The notes beneath the pieces were generated by a model that did not search any database, was not told where the DNA came from, and saw only the letters and a program-made list of their open reading frames with translations. A stretch of 64,000 nucleotides of DNA from contig NZ_CP116346.1 in NCBI RefSeq assembly GCF_030254645.1, positions 2,979,973 to 3,043,972 of the forward strand, written 5' to 3'. Origin of the DNA: Paucibacter sediminis (GTDB lineage: Bacteria; Pseudomonadota; Gammaproteobacteria; Burkholderiales; Burkholderiaceae_C). This document shows, piece after piece, positions 55,676-64,000 of the stretch. The stretch's first letter is position 1. Each line of letters opens with the position of its first letter. Position numbers and translations under genes: made by a program.

Positions 55676-56734
55676 TCAGTTCCCGTATTGCTTGGAGACC
55701 CAGTCGCGATAGGCGCCGCTCTGCACCCGCGCCACCCATTCCGGGTTGGCGAGGTACCACTGCACCGTCTTGCGTATGCCCGACGCAAAGGTCTCGGCCG
55801 GCCGCCAGCCCAGCTCGCGCTCGATCTTGCGCGCGTCGATGGCGTAGCGGCGGTCGTGGCCGGGGCGATCTTTCACATAGCTGATGAGGCGGGCATAGGG
55901 GCCGGCGGGGTCGGGCCGGAACTCGTCGAGCAGGGCGCACACGGTGTTGACGATGTCGATATTCGCCATCTCGTTCCAGCCACCGATGTTGTAGGTCTCG
56001 CCCAGTCGGCCGCCGGCCAGCACCGCGCGGATGGCGCTGGCGTGGTCGCTGACGTAGAGCCAGTCGCGGATCTGCTGGCCGTCGCCATACACCGGCAGCG
56101 GCTTGCCGGCCAGCGCATTGACGATCATCAGCGGGATCAGCTTCTCGGGGAAGTGGAACGGGCCGTAGTTGTTGGAGCAGTTGGTGGTGACCACCGGCAG
56201 CCCGTAGGTGTGGTGCCAGGCGCGCACCAGATGGTCGCTGGCGGCCTTGCTGGCCGAGTAGGGGCTGTTGGGCTCGTAGGCATTCGTCTCGGCAAAGGGC
56301 GGGTCCTCGGCTTGCAGCGAGCCGTAGACCTCGTCGGTCGAGACATGGTGGAAGCGGAAGGCCGCCTTGGCATCAGCATCGAGCGTGCCCCAGTAGCCGC
56401 GCGCCGCTTCCAGCAGGGTGTAGGTACCCTCGATATTGGTGCGCATGAAGGCGCCGGGGCCGCTGATCGAGCGGTCCACATGGCTTTCGGCGGCGAAATG
56501 GATCAGCGCGCGCGGCCGCTGCTCGGCCAGCAGGCGGTCCACCAGGGCACGATCGCAGATATCGCCCTGCACGAACAGATGGCGTGCGTCGCCTTGCAGG
56601 CTGGCCAGGTTCTCCAGATTGCCGGCGTAGGTGAGGGCGTCCAGGGTGACGACCTTCTCGTCACTCTGGGCCAGCCAGTCCAGCACGAAGTTGCTGCCGA
56701 TGAAACCGGCCCCGCCGGTGACGAGAATGGTCAT
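55676..56734 (-). CDS. rfbB: dTDP-glucose 4,6-dehydratase
   Basis: RmlB; 352 residues. [45 protein letters not shown] (YxxxK) and the conserved [16 protein letters not shown]. Converts dTDP-glucose to the 4-keto-6-deoxy sugar. Completes RmlABCD in order B-D-A-C on the minus strand. Confidence 0.96.
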   Translation of the reverse strand: MTILVTGGAGFIGSNFVLDWLAQSDEKVVTLDALTYAGNLENLASLQGDARHLFVQGDICDRALVDRLLAEQRPRALIHFAAESHVDRSISGPGAFMRTNIEGTYTLLEAARGYWGTLDADAKAAFRFHHVSTDEVYGSLQAEDPPFAETNAYEPNSPYSASKAASDHLVRAWHHTYGLPVVTTNCSNNYGPFHFPEKLIPLMIVNALAGKPLPVYGDGQQIRDWLYVSDHASAIRAVLAGGRLGETYNIGGWNEMANIDIVNTVCALLDEFRPDPAGPYARLISYVKDRPGHDRRYAIDARKIERELGWRPAETFASGIRKTVQWYLANPEWVARVQSGAYRDWVSKQYGN

Positions 56735-56755
56735 GCTGGATTGGCCTTGATCGGA

Positions 56756-58036
56756 TTACAGGCGCCAGAGCTTGAGCCCGGCGGCCTGGATCGCCTTGGC
56801 GTCGAAGGCGGCCTTGACGTCGATGAAGGCACCGCCCTTGATGAGCTTGCGGCCGATGTCGTCGATCGACAGGGCCTTGTATTCTTTGTGCGCCACGGCG
56901 GCGACGATGGCGTCTGCGCGTGGCAGCTCGTCCCAGCTGACGGTGCGCACGCCGTACTCGTGCTGGGCCTCGTCGGGGTCGGCGGCCGGGTCGGTGACGG
57001 TGACCTCCACGCCATAGCTCTGCAGCTCATGGATGATGTCGATCACCTTGGAGTTGCGCAGGTCGGCGCAGTCTTCCTTGAAGGTCAGGCCCAGCACATT
57101 GACCTTGGCCCCCTTGATATAGCTGCCGGCGGCGATCATGTGCTTGATGGTCTGCTCGGCGATGAACTTGCCCATGCCGTCGTTGATGCGGCGGCCGGCC
57201 AGGATCACCTGCGGGTGGTAGCCCAGCATGTCGGCCTTGTGGGTCAGGTAATAGGGGTCCACGCCGATGCAATGGCCGCCCACCAGGCCCGGCTTGAACT
57301 TGAGGAAGTTCCACTTGGTGCCAGCGGCCTCCAGCACCTCGGAGGTGTCCAGGCCGATCTTGTCGAAGATGATGGAGAGTTCGTTCATCAGCGCGATGTT
57401 CAGGTCGCGCTGGGTGTTCTCGATCACCTTGGCGGCCTCGGCCGTCTTGATGCTGGAGGCGCGGTGCACGCCCGGGATGATGATGCGCTCGTAGACCTTG
57501 GCCACCGCATCCAGGGTTTCGGGCGTGTCACCCGAGACGATCTTGAGGATCTTGGTGAGCGTGTGTTCCTTGTCGCCCGGGTTGATACGCTCGGGGCTGT
57601 AGCCGACGAAGAAGTCTTTCTTCCACTTCAGGCCCGACTCGCGCTCCAGTACCGGGATGCACACCTCTTCGGTGGCGCCGGGGTAGACGGTGCTCTCGTA
57701 CACCACGATGGCGCCCTTCTTCATATGCCGACCCACGCTGGTGCTGGAACCGATGAGGGGCTTGAAGTCGGGGATATGGGCCTCGTCCACCGGCGTGGGC
57801 ACGGCAACGATGATGACGTCAGCCTCGGCCAGGCATTTGGGATCGCTGGAGTATTCGGCGAAGGTAGCCGCCTTGACCTCCTCGTCCGTGAGTTCGCGCG
57901 AGGGGTCGGTGCCGGCCTGGCACTTGGCCACCTTGTCGACGGCGATGTCGAAGCCGATCGTGCGGCTCTGCTTGCCGAACTCGATCACCAGAGGCAAGCC
58001 CACATATCCCAAACCAACGACGGCAATCACGCTCAC
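56756..58036 (-). CDS. UDP-N-acetylhexosamine 6-dehydrogenase, TviB/WbpO-like
   Basis: Nucleotide-sugar dehydrogenase, 426 residues: VVGLGYVGLPLVIEFGKQ, STVYPGATEEVCIPVLE, catalytic Cys256 in GLVGGHCIGVDPYYL, and GLTFKEDCADLRNSKV. Sequence is of the TviB/WbpO branch acting on UDP-GlcNAc or UDP-GalNAc; a WecC-like role on the UDP-ManNAc made by wecB cannot be excluded. Start taken as GTG 58036 because the GGAG Shine-Dalgarno is 7 bases upstream; the in-frame TTG at 58042 would abut it. Confidence 0.88.
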   Translation of the reverse strand: MSVIAVVGLGYVGLPLVIEFGKQSRTIGFDIAVDKVAKCQAGTDPSRELTDEEVKAATFAEYSSDPKCLAEADVIIVAVPTPVDEAHIPDFKPLIGSSTSVGRHMKKGAIVVYESTVYPGATEEVCIPVLERESGLKWKKDFFVGYSPERINPGDKEHTLTKILKIVSGDTPETLDAVAKVYERIIIPGVHRASSIKTAEAAKVIENTQRDLNIALMNELSIIFDKIGLDTSEVLEAAGTKWNFLKFKPGLVGGHCIGVDPYYLTHKADMLGYHPQVILAGRRINDGMGKFIAEQTIKHMIAAGSYIKGAKVNVLGLTFKEDCADLRNSKVIDIIHELQSYGVEVTVTDPAADPDEAQHEYGVRTVSWDELPRADAIVAAVAHKEYKALSIDDIGRKLIKGGAFIDVKAAFDAKAIQAAGLKLWRL

Positions 58037-58074
58037 GATCAATCTCCAAAAAAGCAGTTCAAGGTTGGCCCGGC

Positions 58075-59526
58075 TCAGCCGCGACCGTAGCTGTCTTCAT
58101 ATCGGACGATATCGTCCTCGCCCAGATAGGAGCCCGACTGGACCTCGATGATTTCCAGCGGTACTTTTCCCGGATTGGCCAGGCGGTGCACCTGGCCCAG
58201 GGGAATGTAGGTGCTTTGATTCTCGCTGAGCAAGAGGACCTGCTCGCCGTTGGTGATCTCGGCCGTGCCGGATACCACGATCCAATGCTCGGCGCGATGG
58301 TGGTGCTTCTGCAGGCTCAGCGAGGCACCGGGCTTGACCATGATGCGCTTGACCTGGAAGCGCGCGCCCATGTCGATGCTGTCGTACCAGCCCCAGGGTC
58401 GGTGCACCTTGCGGTGCAGGGTCTGCTCGCCGCGCTTCTCGCGGCCGAGCTGGGCCACGATGTTCTTCACGTCCTGGCTCTTGCTGCGCTCGGCCACCAG
58501 CACCGCATCGGGGGTCTCGACGATGACGATGTCGTCCAGCCCCACCGCGGCCACCAGCCGGCTGGTGGCATGCACCAGGGTGTTGTGGCTGTCGGAGATG
58601 ATGGTGTCGCCGCGGCTGGCATTGCCCTGGGCGTCCTTCTCGGCCACCTGCCACACAGCCTCCCAGGCGCCCAGGTCGTTCCAGCCGGCGTCCAGCTCCA
58701 CCATGCGCAGCACGAAATCGCTGCCGGGGCAGCGCTCCATCACCGCATAGTCGACCGACTCGGCCGGCACCTGCGTGAACAGCGCCTTGTCGGGGCGCAC
58801 GAACAGGCCATCGACCTGGCGTGCCGCGTACGCGGCTCGGGTGGCCGCGGCGATGTCGGGGCGGAAACGCTGCAGCGCCTTCATCCAGGCGCTGGCGCGC
58901 AGCACGAACATGCCGCTGTTCCAGTAATAGCCGCCTGCGGCCAGATAGCCCGCCGCGGTGGCGGCGTCGGGCTTCTCGACAAAGGCCTCGACGTTGAGTC
59001 CGCACGCGTCACTGCTGCTGCGGATATAGCCGTAGCCGGTCTCGGGGCGGTCGGGGGTGATGCCCAGGATCACGATAGCGCCGTCGGCCGCGGCGCGCAC
59101 GGCGGCCTGCAGCGCGGCGGTGAAGGCCGGGTCGTTGGTGACGGTCTGGTCGGCGGGCGTCACCACCAGCACCGGATCCGCGCCGCCGTCCGCACCTTCC
59201 TCCAGCGCCTGCAGGGCCGCCAGGGTCAGCGCCGGCGCGGTGTTGCGACCGGCCGGCTCCAGCAGCACGGCGCCCGGCGTGGCCGAGGTCTCGCGCAGCT
59301 GGTCCAGCACCATGAAGCGGTGCTCCTCGTTGCCCACCACCAGGGTCGGCGCGACGGCGATGTCCGCCGCAGCCAGGCCCGCGAGGCGCTCGGCGGCCTG
59401 CTGGAACAGGCTGCTATTGCCCGCCAGCACCAGGAATTGCTTGGGATAGCCGGCGCGCGACAGCGGCCACAGCCGCGTGCCGCTGCCGCCGGCCATGATG
59501 ACGGGCTGTACCTGGATGATGCTCAT
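58075..59526 (-). CDS. manC: Mannose-1-phosphate guanylyltransferase / mannose-6-phosphate isomerase
   Basis: Bifunctional type II PMI-GMP; 483 residues. N-terminal GMP domain GGSGTRLWPLSRAGYPKQFL and FVEKPD; C-terminal cupin isomerase with HRKVHRPWGWYDSI, LQKHHHRAEHWIVVSGTAEI and ENQSTYIPLGQVHRL. Makes GDP-mannose, the substrate of Gmd at the other end of the locus. Overlaps the galE start by 4 bases. Confidence 0.96.
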   Translation of the reverse strand: MSIIQVQPVIMAGGSGTRLWPLSRAGYPKQFLVLAGNSSLFQQAAERLAGLAAADIAVAPTLVVGNEEHRFMVLDQLRETSATPGAVLLEPAGRNTAPALTLAALQALEEGADGGADPVLVVTPADQTVTNDPAFTAALQAAVRAAADGAIVILGITPDRPETGYGYIRSSSDACGLNVEAFVEKPDAATAAGYLAAGGYYWNSGMFVLRASAWMKALQRFRPDIAAATRAAYAARQVDGLFVRPDKALFTQVPAESVDYAVMERCPGSDFVLRMVELDAGWNDLGAWEAVWQVAEKDAQGNASRGDTIISDSHNTLVHATSRLVAAVGLDDIVIVETPDAVLVAERSKSQDVKNIVAQLGREKRGEQTLHRKVHRPWGWYDSIDMGARFQVKRIMVKPGASLSLQKHHHRAEHWIVVSGTAEITNGEQVLLLSENQSTYIPLGQVHRLANPGKVPLEIIEVQSGSYLGEDDIVRYEDSYGRG

Positions 59527-60542
59527 GCTTCAAATCCCTGCGGGTTCATGCGCTGCCAGCGCCAGCTGTCCTCGCACATGCGTTGCAGATCGTGCCGGGC
59601 CACCCAGCCCAGGCGCTCTTGCGCCAGGCTGGGGTCGGCATAGTTGGCCGCCGCGTCACCGGGGCGGCGCGCCACGATGGCATAGGGGATGGGTCTGCCG
59701 CTGGCCTGCTCGTAGGCGCGCACCAGTTCCAGCACGCTGTAGCCGCGCCCGGTGCCCAGGTTGACGGTGATGGATTCACGCCCGCCCAGCAGGAAGCGCA
59801 GCGCCGCTACATGGCCCTCGGCCAGGTCGACCACATGGATGTAGTCGCGCACGCCGGTGCCGTCGGGGGTGGCGTAATCGCCGCCGAACACCTGCACGCG
59901 TTCGCGCCGGCCCACCGCCACCTGGGCCACATAAGGCATCAGATTGTTGGGGATGCCGCGCGGGTCTTCGCCGATCAGGCCGCTCTCGTGCGCGCCCACC
60001 GGGTTGAAGTAGCGCAGGGCGGCGGTCTGCCACTGCGGATCGGCGGCGCCCAGGTCGCGCAGGATGGTCTCGCCCATCAGCTTGGTGGCGCCGTAGGGGT
60101 TGATGGCCGAGAGCGGCGCATCCTCGCGCAGCGGCAGGCTCTCGGGCATGCCGTAGACGGTGGCGCTGGAGCTGAACACGATGCGGCTGCAGCCATGACG
60201 GCGCATCGCCTCGAGGGTGCCGAGCAGGCCGCCGACGTTGTTGCGGTAATAGGCCAGCGGCTGCTCGGCGGACTCGCCCACCGCCTTGAAGGCGGCGAAA
60301 TGCACCACCGCGTCGGGCCGGTGGCGGGCGAACACCGCCTCGAGCGCGGTGGCGTCGTTGACGTCGGCACGTTCGAACAGCGGCGCCTGGCCGCTCAGGC
60401 GCGCCAGGCGCTCCAACACCTTGGGCGAGCTGTTGCTGAAATTGTCGAGGCCGACCACGCGATAGCCGGCGGCCAGCAAGGCCAGCCAGGTGTGCGAGGC
60501 GATGTAACCGGTGGCGCCGGTGAGCAGAACGGTGGCGGACAT
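59523..60542 (-). CDS. galE: UDP-glucose 4-epimerase
   Basis: 339 residues. LLTGATGYIASHTWLALLAAGY, FSSSATVYG and INPYGATKLMGETIL (YxxxK), LRYFNPVGAHESG and GTGVRDYIHVVDLAEGH are GalE hallmarks. Supplies UDP-galactose for the polymer. Confidence 0.96.
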   Translation of the reverse strand: MSATVLLTGATGYIASHTWLALLAAGYRVVGLDNFSNSSPKVLERLARLSGQAPLFERADVNDATALEAVFARHRPDAVVHFAAFKAVGESAEQPLAYYRNNVGGLLGTLEAMRRHGCSRIVFSSSATVYGMPESLPLREDAPLSAINPYGATKLMGETILRDLGAADPQWQTAALRYFNPVGAHESGLIGEDPRGIPNNLMPYVAQVAVGRRERVQVFGGDYATPDGTGVRDYIHVVDLAEGHVAALRFLLGGRESITVNLGTGRGYSVLELVRAYEQASGRPIPYAIVARRPGDAAANYADPSLAQERLGWVARHDLQRMCEDSWRWQRMNPQGFEA

Positions 60543-60549
60543 GGGGGGC

Positions 60550-61758
60550 TTACCTGATCACGGCCTGGCCGTAGCAGCCGTAGGTGTTGGCGCTGTAGGC
60601 GTAGAACGCGGTGGTGCTGCTGCGACCCGAGTGACTGATCTGGCAGCCCAGCTCCAGGCCGCGCGAGTAGATCCAGCGTGCGCCCAGGTTGTAGGCGCGG
60701 TCGCGGTCGTTGTTGCTGCTCTGGAAGAAGCTGTCGGAGCGGTCGGTGTCGCTCACGCTCAAACCCGCATCCAGCAGCAGCTTGCTGCTGAGTTCGTAGC
60801 TGCTGTTGAGCTGCAGCACCTTGGTGATGCGGTTGTAGTCGGTGTTGAAGTTGGCAAAGCCGAGGTAATAGGTGTCCAGGCCCGAGTCGCGCGAGAGCCG
60901 GGTGCTGAACGACCACTTGGCCGTGGGCTGCCATTGCCACACCACCATGCCGGTGACGCCGCTGAAATCGCGCAGATTCGAGAGGCTGTGGCTGGAGCGG
61001 CTGGCGCTCAGCCGGGCATCGAGCTTGCTGGCGCCGCTGGCCTCCCAGCCGGCGGTGAGGTCGATGTCATTGCGCGTGAACTCGTCCGGCGTGACGACGT
61101 TGCCCTGCACCAGGTAGCGCGGGTTCTTGCCCTTGGTGTGGCGTGCTGCCAGGCCCAGCCGTACCGGGCTGCTGGGCCGCCATACCAGGCCCAGCGACGC
61201 GGCATCCTCGCGGTAGTTCAGGCGCGTGTACTCGATTGCACTGAACTCGCGCTGGCGGTGCGTCAGCACCGCCTCCAGCGTCAGCTTGGTCACCAGGCCC
61301 AGGCGTGCGATGCCCTGCAGCTGGCTGTTGTCCTCGGTGTTTTTCTTGAAGATGGGCGTGATGCCGCTGCCGATGTTGTAGTCGGCCAGCGAGCGTTTCT
61401 TGCTGGCGCTGAGGGTGCCCGAGAGCCGCTCGACGCTGGCCCAGTCCAGGCCCAGCTTGGCGGCGTAGGCAATGTTGTTGAGCTCGTTGTTGCGACGGTA
61501 GCGGTTGGCCTGCACCGACACATCACCGAACAGGCGCTGGCGGCCCAGGCGCTGGTCCAGCCCGGCCAGCAGGCTGGCATTGCCGACCTCGTCGCTGTTG
61601 GCGGCATTGCTCTGCCGGTAGATATTGGAGACGTGGTAAAGCCCCAGCGAGCCGCCGAGGTAATAGGGGCTGGTCTCGGCCTGCGCCGCGCCGGCCATCG
61701 TCAGCAGCAGTGCAAGGCACGGGGTCAGGTTTTGCCGCAGCGCGATCTTGGTGGTCAT
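60550..61758 (-). CDS. epsL: EpsL family outer-membrane protein
   Basis: 402 residues from ATG 61758; signal peptide about 1-27 (ends AGAAQA). The mature protein is a predicted beta-barrel with alternating strands such as GLVTKLTLEAVLTHRQREF. It resembles the XrtB-associated EpsL protein that accompanies this EPS machinery and would sit in the outer membrane, perhaps in attachment or export. 10 bases ahead of the priming transferase's stop; 7 bases past galE start. Confidence 0.82.
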   Translation of the reverse strand: MTTKIALRQNLTPCLALLLTMAGAAQAETSPYYLGGSLGLYHVSNIYRQSNAANSDEVGNASLLAGLDQRLGRQRLFGDVSVQANRYRRNNELNNIAYAAKLGLDWASVERLSGTLSASKKRSLADYNIGSGITPIFKKNTEDNSQLQGIARLGLVTKLTLEAVLTHRQREFSAIEYTRLNYREDAASLGLVWRPSSPVRLGLAARHTKGKNPRYLVQGNVVTPDEFTRNDIDLTAGWEASGASKLDARLSASRSSHSLSNLRDFSGVTGMVVWQWQPTAKWSFSTRLSRDSGLDTYYLGFANFNTDYNRITKVLQLNSSYELSSKLLLDAGLSVSDTDRSDSFFQSSNNDRDRAYNLGARWIYSRGLELGCQISHSGRSSTTAFYAYSANTYGCYGQAVIR

Positions 61759-61768
61759 GGCGGGGTCG

Positions 61769-63163
61769 TCAGTATGCATTTCGGTCGAACAGCATGAGCT
61801 TGGCGGTGCGCACGATGATTTGCAGGTCCAGGCCCAGCGACCAGTTGCGCAGGTATTCCAGATCGTATTCGACGCGCGCCTTCATCTTGTCGATGGTGTC
61901 GGTCTCGCCGCGCAGGCCGTTCACCTGGGCCCAGCCAGTGATGCCGGGCTTGACCTTGTGGCGCACCATATAGGCCTTGATGAGCTTGCGGTATTCCTCG
62001 TTGTGCGCCACCGCATGCGGGCGCGGCCCGACGATGCTCATGCGCCCCTGCAGCACATTGATGAACTGCGGCAGCTCATCCAGCGAGGTGCGGCGGATGA
62101 AGGCGCCGAAGCGGGTGATGCGCGGGTCGTCCTTGGTGGCCTGCCTGACCACCGGGCCGTTGTCCTGGCTGCGCATGGAGCGGAACTTGTAGACGATGAT
62201 CTCCTCGCCATCCAGGCCGTTGCGGCGTTGCTTGAAGATCACCGGCCCGGGCGAGCTGAGCTTCACGCCGATCGCGATCGCCAGCAGGATGGGCGAGATC
62301 AGCACCAGGATCAGGCCGGCCAGCACCACGTCGCTGGCGCGCTTGACGAGTTCGTTGATGCCGGTGAAGGGGGTTTCGCAAATGCCCACCACGGGCACGC
62401 CGTTCATGTCCTGCAGGCGGCCCTGGATGATGCTGATACCGAACACGTCGGGCACGAAGAACAGCGAGGCGGTGGTGCCCTGGACCTGCTCCAGCAGCTG
62501 CACGATGCGCGGCTGCGAGCCCAGCGGCAGGGTGATGTAGACCTCGCGCACATTGTTTTTGCGCACATAGTCGCTCAGCTCGCTGAGCATGCCCACCAGC
62601 TGCGGGCTGGCGTCGGGGTGCAGGCGCTCGTCCTGGCGGTCATCGAAGAAGCCCAGCAGCTCGACGCCGCCATGCGGCCCGGCGGCCAGGGCCTTGGCCA
62701 CCTTGGCGCCCAACGGCCCGGCACCCACGATCACCGCGCTGCGCCGCGAGCTCGGGTGCGAGGCCTGCCAGAGCAGCAGGCGGCGGCCGATCAGGATGGC
62801 CAGCAGCTGCGCCAACGGCGTGATGATGCCCCACCACATCAGCACCTTGTCTTCGAAGTAGTGCAGGCTGTTGGTGGCGTAGCCGAACATGCCGAGGATC
62901 AGCAGCAGGGTGATCCAGGAGCCCAGCACGTCCAGCGTGGCGCTGACCGGGTGCTCGGCGAAGCGGTTGCGGCCCGGGAAGGTGAGGGCGAACACCAGCA
63001 GGCACAGCGTGTAGGTGGAACGCAGTACCGGCTCGTCGAAATAGTCGTTCACCAGGAAGAAGCACAGCACGATCAGGCTGGGCTCCAGGAAGGCGGCGAT
63101 CAATGACTGGACCGATTGCGGTGCGCTGTAGAAGGTTCTCTTGTAGCTGCGGTCCTCGAACAT
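61769..63163 (-). CDS. Undecaprenyl-phosphate glucose phosphotransferase (WcaJ-type)
   Basis: Starts polymer synthesis by moving a sugar-1-phosphate to undecaprenyl phosphate. 464 residues: about four N-terminal helices, a Rossmann-like domain (SAVIVGAGPLGAKVAKAL), then a helix and the bacterial sugar-transferase domain with KRASDVVLAGLILVLISPIL, SSPGPVIFKQRRNGLDGEE, RRTSLDELPQFINVLQGRMSIVGPRPH and KPGITGWAQVNGLRG. Start MFEDRSYKRTFYS at 63163. Corresponds to EpsB in other XrtB loci but here lies at the opposite end of the cluster, heading the minus-strand run. Confidence 0.92.
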   Translation of the reverse strand: MFEDRSYKRTFYSAPQSVQSLIAAFLEPSLIVLCFFLVNDYFDEPVLRSTYTLCLLVFALTFPGRNRFAEHPVSATLDVLGSWITLLLILGMFGYATNSLHYFEDKVLMWWGIITPLAQLLAILIGRRLLLWQASHPSSRRSAVIVGAGPLGAKVAKALAAGPHGGVELLGFFDDRQDERLHPDASPQLVGMLSELSDYVRKNNVREVYITLPLGSQPRIVQLLEQVQGTTASLFFVPDVFGISIIQGRLQDMNGVPVVGICETPFTGINELVKRASDVVLAGLILVLISPILLAIAIGVKLSSPGPVIFKQRRNGLDGEEIIVYKFRSMRSQDNGPVVRQATKDDPRITRFGAFIRRTSLDELPQFINVLQGRMSIVGPRPHAVAHNEEYRKLIKAYMVRHKVKPGITGWAQVNGLRGETDTIDKMKARVEYDLEYLRNWSLGLDLQIIVRTAKLMLFDRNAY

Positions 63164-63342
63164 CTCGGCGTGGCCCCCGGTGCCTTTTGTTTGCTTCTGT
63201 CGTCGATGGTGGTGCTGCGCGGCACGCAATGGGTGCCGTCAGTCCAGCCCCCTTGTCTGGACATGAGCGCGGATTCTCTCTCAATTAGCCGGCGCTCCCG
63301 GGCGGGGTCCCCCCCTAAGTCGAGGCGGGGTGAGGCCCTGTC

Positions 63343-63348
63343 TACAAT
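63343..63348 (+). promoter_or_regulatory. Candidate -10 of ubiJ giving a leaderless mRNA
   Basis: TACAAT matches five of six bases of the -10 consensus. It ends 6 bases before the ubiJ ATG at 63355, so initiation at the usual distance would fall on the start codon. A -35 of TCGAGG lies 17 bases upstream and is poor. Confidence 0.4.
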
Positions 63349-63354
63349 CCGCGC

Positions 63355-63888
63355 ATGCTGAACGATTGGTCAAGACTCTGGGCACCGGCGGTGCAGGATC
63401 GCATCACCTTGTTGCTCAACCATGTCATTTCGCGGGAAAGCCACGCGATGGCGCGGCTGCAGCCGCAGGCCGGCAAGTCGGTGCTGGTGCATCTGCGCGG
63501 CTGGCCCGGGCTGCTGCCGGCCGCCCCCGACCTGGCCCTGCAGGTCACGCCCGCCGGCCTGTGGGAGCGGCTCGACGCCGCGCCGGCTGACGCGCTGCGC
63601 ATCGAGATCGACGCCGCCAACCCTGCCGCGCTGGCCTTTGGCGCGCTCACCGGCGCCAAGCCCGACGTGCAGATCCAGGGGGACGCTGCCTTTGCCGCCG
63701 AGATGAACTGGCTGATGGAAAACCTGCGCTGGGACCTCGAGGATGAGCTCGCCCAGCTGGTTGGCCCGGCGCCCGCGCATCAGCTTGCGCGCTGGGGCGG
63801 GGCGATCGCCCAGGCCTTTGGCAAGTTCGCCAAGTTTGCCGATGGGGCCCGCAACGCGGCCATGTCAGGTGGCCGCGGGCCGGCATGA
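63355..63888 (+). CDS. ubiJ: Ubiquinone biosynthesis accessory protein UbiJ
   Basis: 177-residue SCP2-domain lipid-binding protein of the aerobic ubiquinone-synthesis complex. Helical N-terminus RITLLLNHVISRESHAMARLQPQ, SCP2-like beta core around LRIEIDAANPAALAFGALTGAKPDVQIQGDAAF and the C-terminal amphipathic helix FGKFAKFADGARNAAM. Length fits. Overlaps ubiB by 4 bases, an arrangement conserved from E. coli (ubiE-ubiJ-ubiB), but ubiE is 31 kb away here. Confidence 0.92.
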   Translation: MLNDWSRLWAPAVQDRITLLLNHVISRESHAMARLQPQAGKSVLVHLRGWPGLLPAAPDLALQVTPAGLWERLDAAPADALRIEIDAANPAALAFGALTGAKPDVQIQGDAAFAAEMNWLMENLRWDLEDELAQLVGPAPAHQLARWGGAIAQAFGKFAKFADGARNAAMSGGRGPA

Positions 63889-64000
63889 GGTACTTCGCCC
63901 GCCTGCTGGTCATCGGCTGGACCATCTTCCGTTTCGGTCTGGACGAAATGGCCCTCTCGGGCCTGAGCGGGCGGCGCTTCCGCTGGCTGCGCCGGCTGAT
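63885..64000 (+). CDS. ubiB: UbiB, N-terminal fragment (runs off the window)
   Basis: First 38 codons: MRYFARLLVIGWTIFRFGLD and LRRL, which is how UbiB atypical kinases begin in betaproteobacteria. Needed for ubiquinone biosynthesis with UbiJ. The rest lies beyond base 64,000. Confidence 0.85.
   Translation, partial: MRYFARLLVIGWTIFRFGLDEMALSGLSGRRFRWLRRL

Noticed and set aside
58037-58042. TTG start two codons upstream in the TviB-like gene
   Set aside because: The Shine-Dalgarno is too close; GTG 58036 has proper spacing.

Overview
The window is a high-GC chromosomal segment of a betaproteobacterium. The gene content (XrtB-type exosortase/eps genes, ugpBAECQ, hemP-bfr-bfd, the UbiE/UbiJ/UbiB set) and the protein sequences fit the order Burkholderiales, probably the Rubrivivax/Roseateles/Leptothrix group. 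The genus is inferred from memory of related genomes, not from a search. No rRNA, tRNA, CRISPR array or insertion sequence was seen.

Bases 1-31,400 are ordinary housekeeping and accessory metabolism. In order: the 5' end of rne (minus); an rluC-HAD phosphatase-Rieske-sppA run (plus); an aldehyde dehydrogenase (minus); a Fur-controlled iron module (hemP, bfr, bfd); a five-gene minus-strand operon of an ABC transporter with a LolA-like periplasmic protein and a beta-barrel; two small secreted Ala-rich proteins, one resembling acid-shock protein Asr; a gamma-glutamyltransferase; an MFS exporter behind a structured leader; a GNAT acetyltransferase; the glycerol-3-phosphate importer operon ugpBAECQ; a 1308-residue FAD/Fe-S oxidoreductase; two solute-binding proteins; a HIT protein; an M13 peptidase; a DUF971 protein and ubiE.

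Bases 32,470-63,160 form one large exopolysaccharide locus. A 13-gene plus-strand run encodes secretion and assembly (epsD, epsE, epsF, epsG, exosortase xrtB, epsI), GDP-fucose synthesis (gmd, fcl), flippase, polymerase/ligase and three glycosyltransferases. After it come a minus-strand polysaccharide-lyase-like lipoprotein, a WecG-type transferase and wecB; then plus-strand UDP-glucuronate epimerase and ugd; then a minus-strand run of rfbC, rfbA, rfbD, rfbB, a TviB-like dehydrogenase, manC, galE, the outer-membrane protein epsL and the priming undecaprenyl-phosphate sugar transferase. Together they supply GDP-Man, GDP-Fuc, dTDP-Rha, UDP-GlcA/GalA, UDP-Gal and amino-sugar acids, prime on undecaprenyl phosphate, flip, polymerise and export by a Wzx/Wzy-type route.

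The locus lies between ubiE on its left and ubiJ-ubiB on its right. These three genes are adjacent in many proteobacteria, so the eps locus looks like an insertion into the ubiquinone operon. Other points that stand out: EpsG has an N-terminal tandem-motif domain matching the c-di-GMP-binding MshEN layout and no tyrosine in its kinase domain; hemP and bfd have promoters of identical geometry with a Fur box filling the spacer; and the ABC/LolA-like/beta-barrel operon is a plausible uncharacterised envelope-trafficking system.
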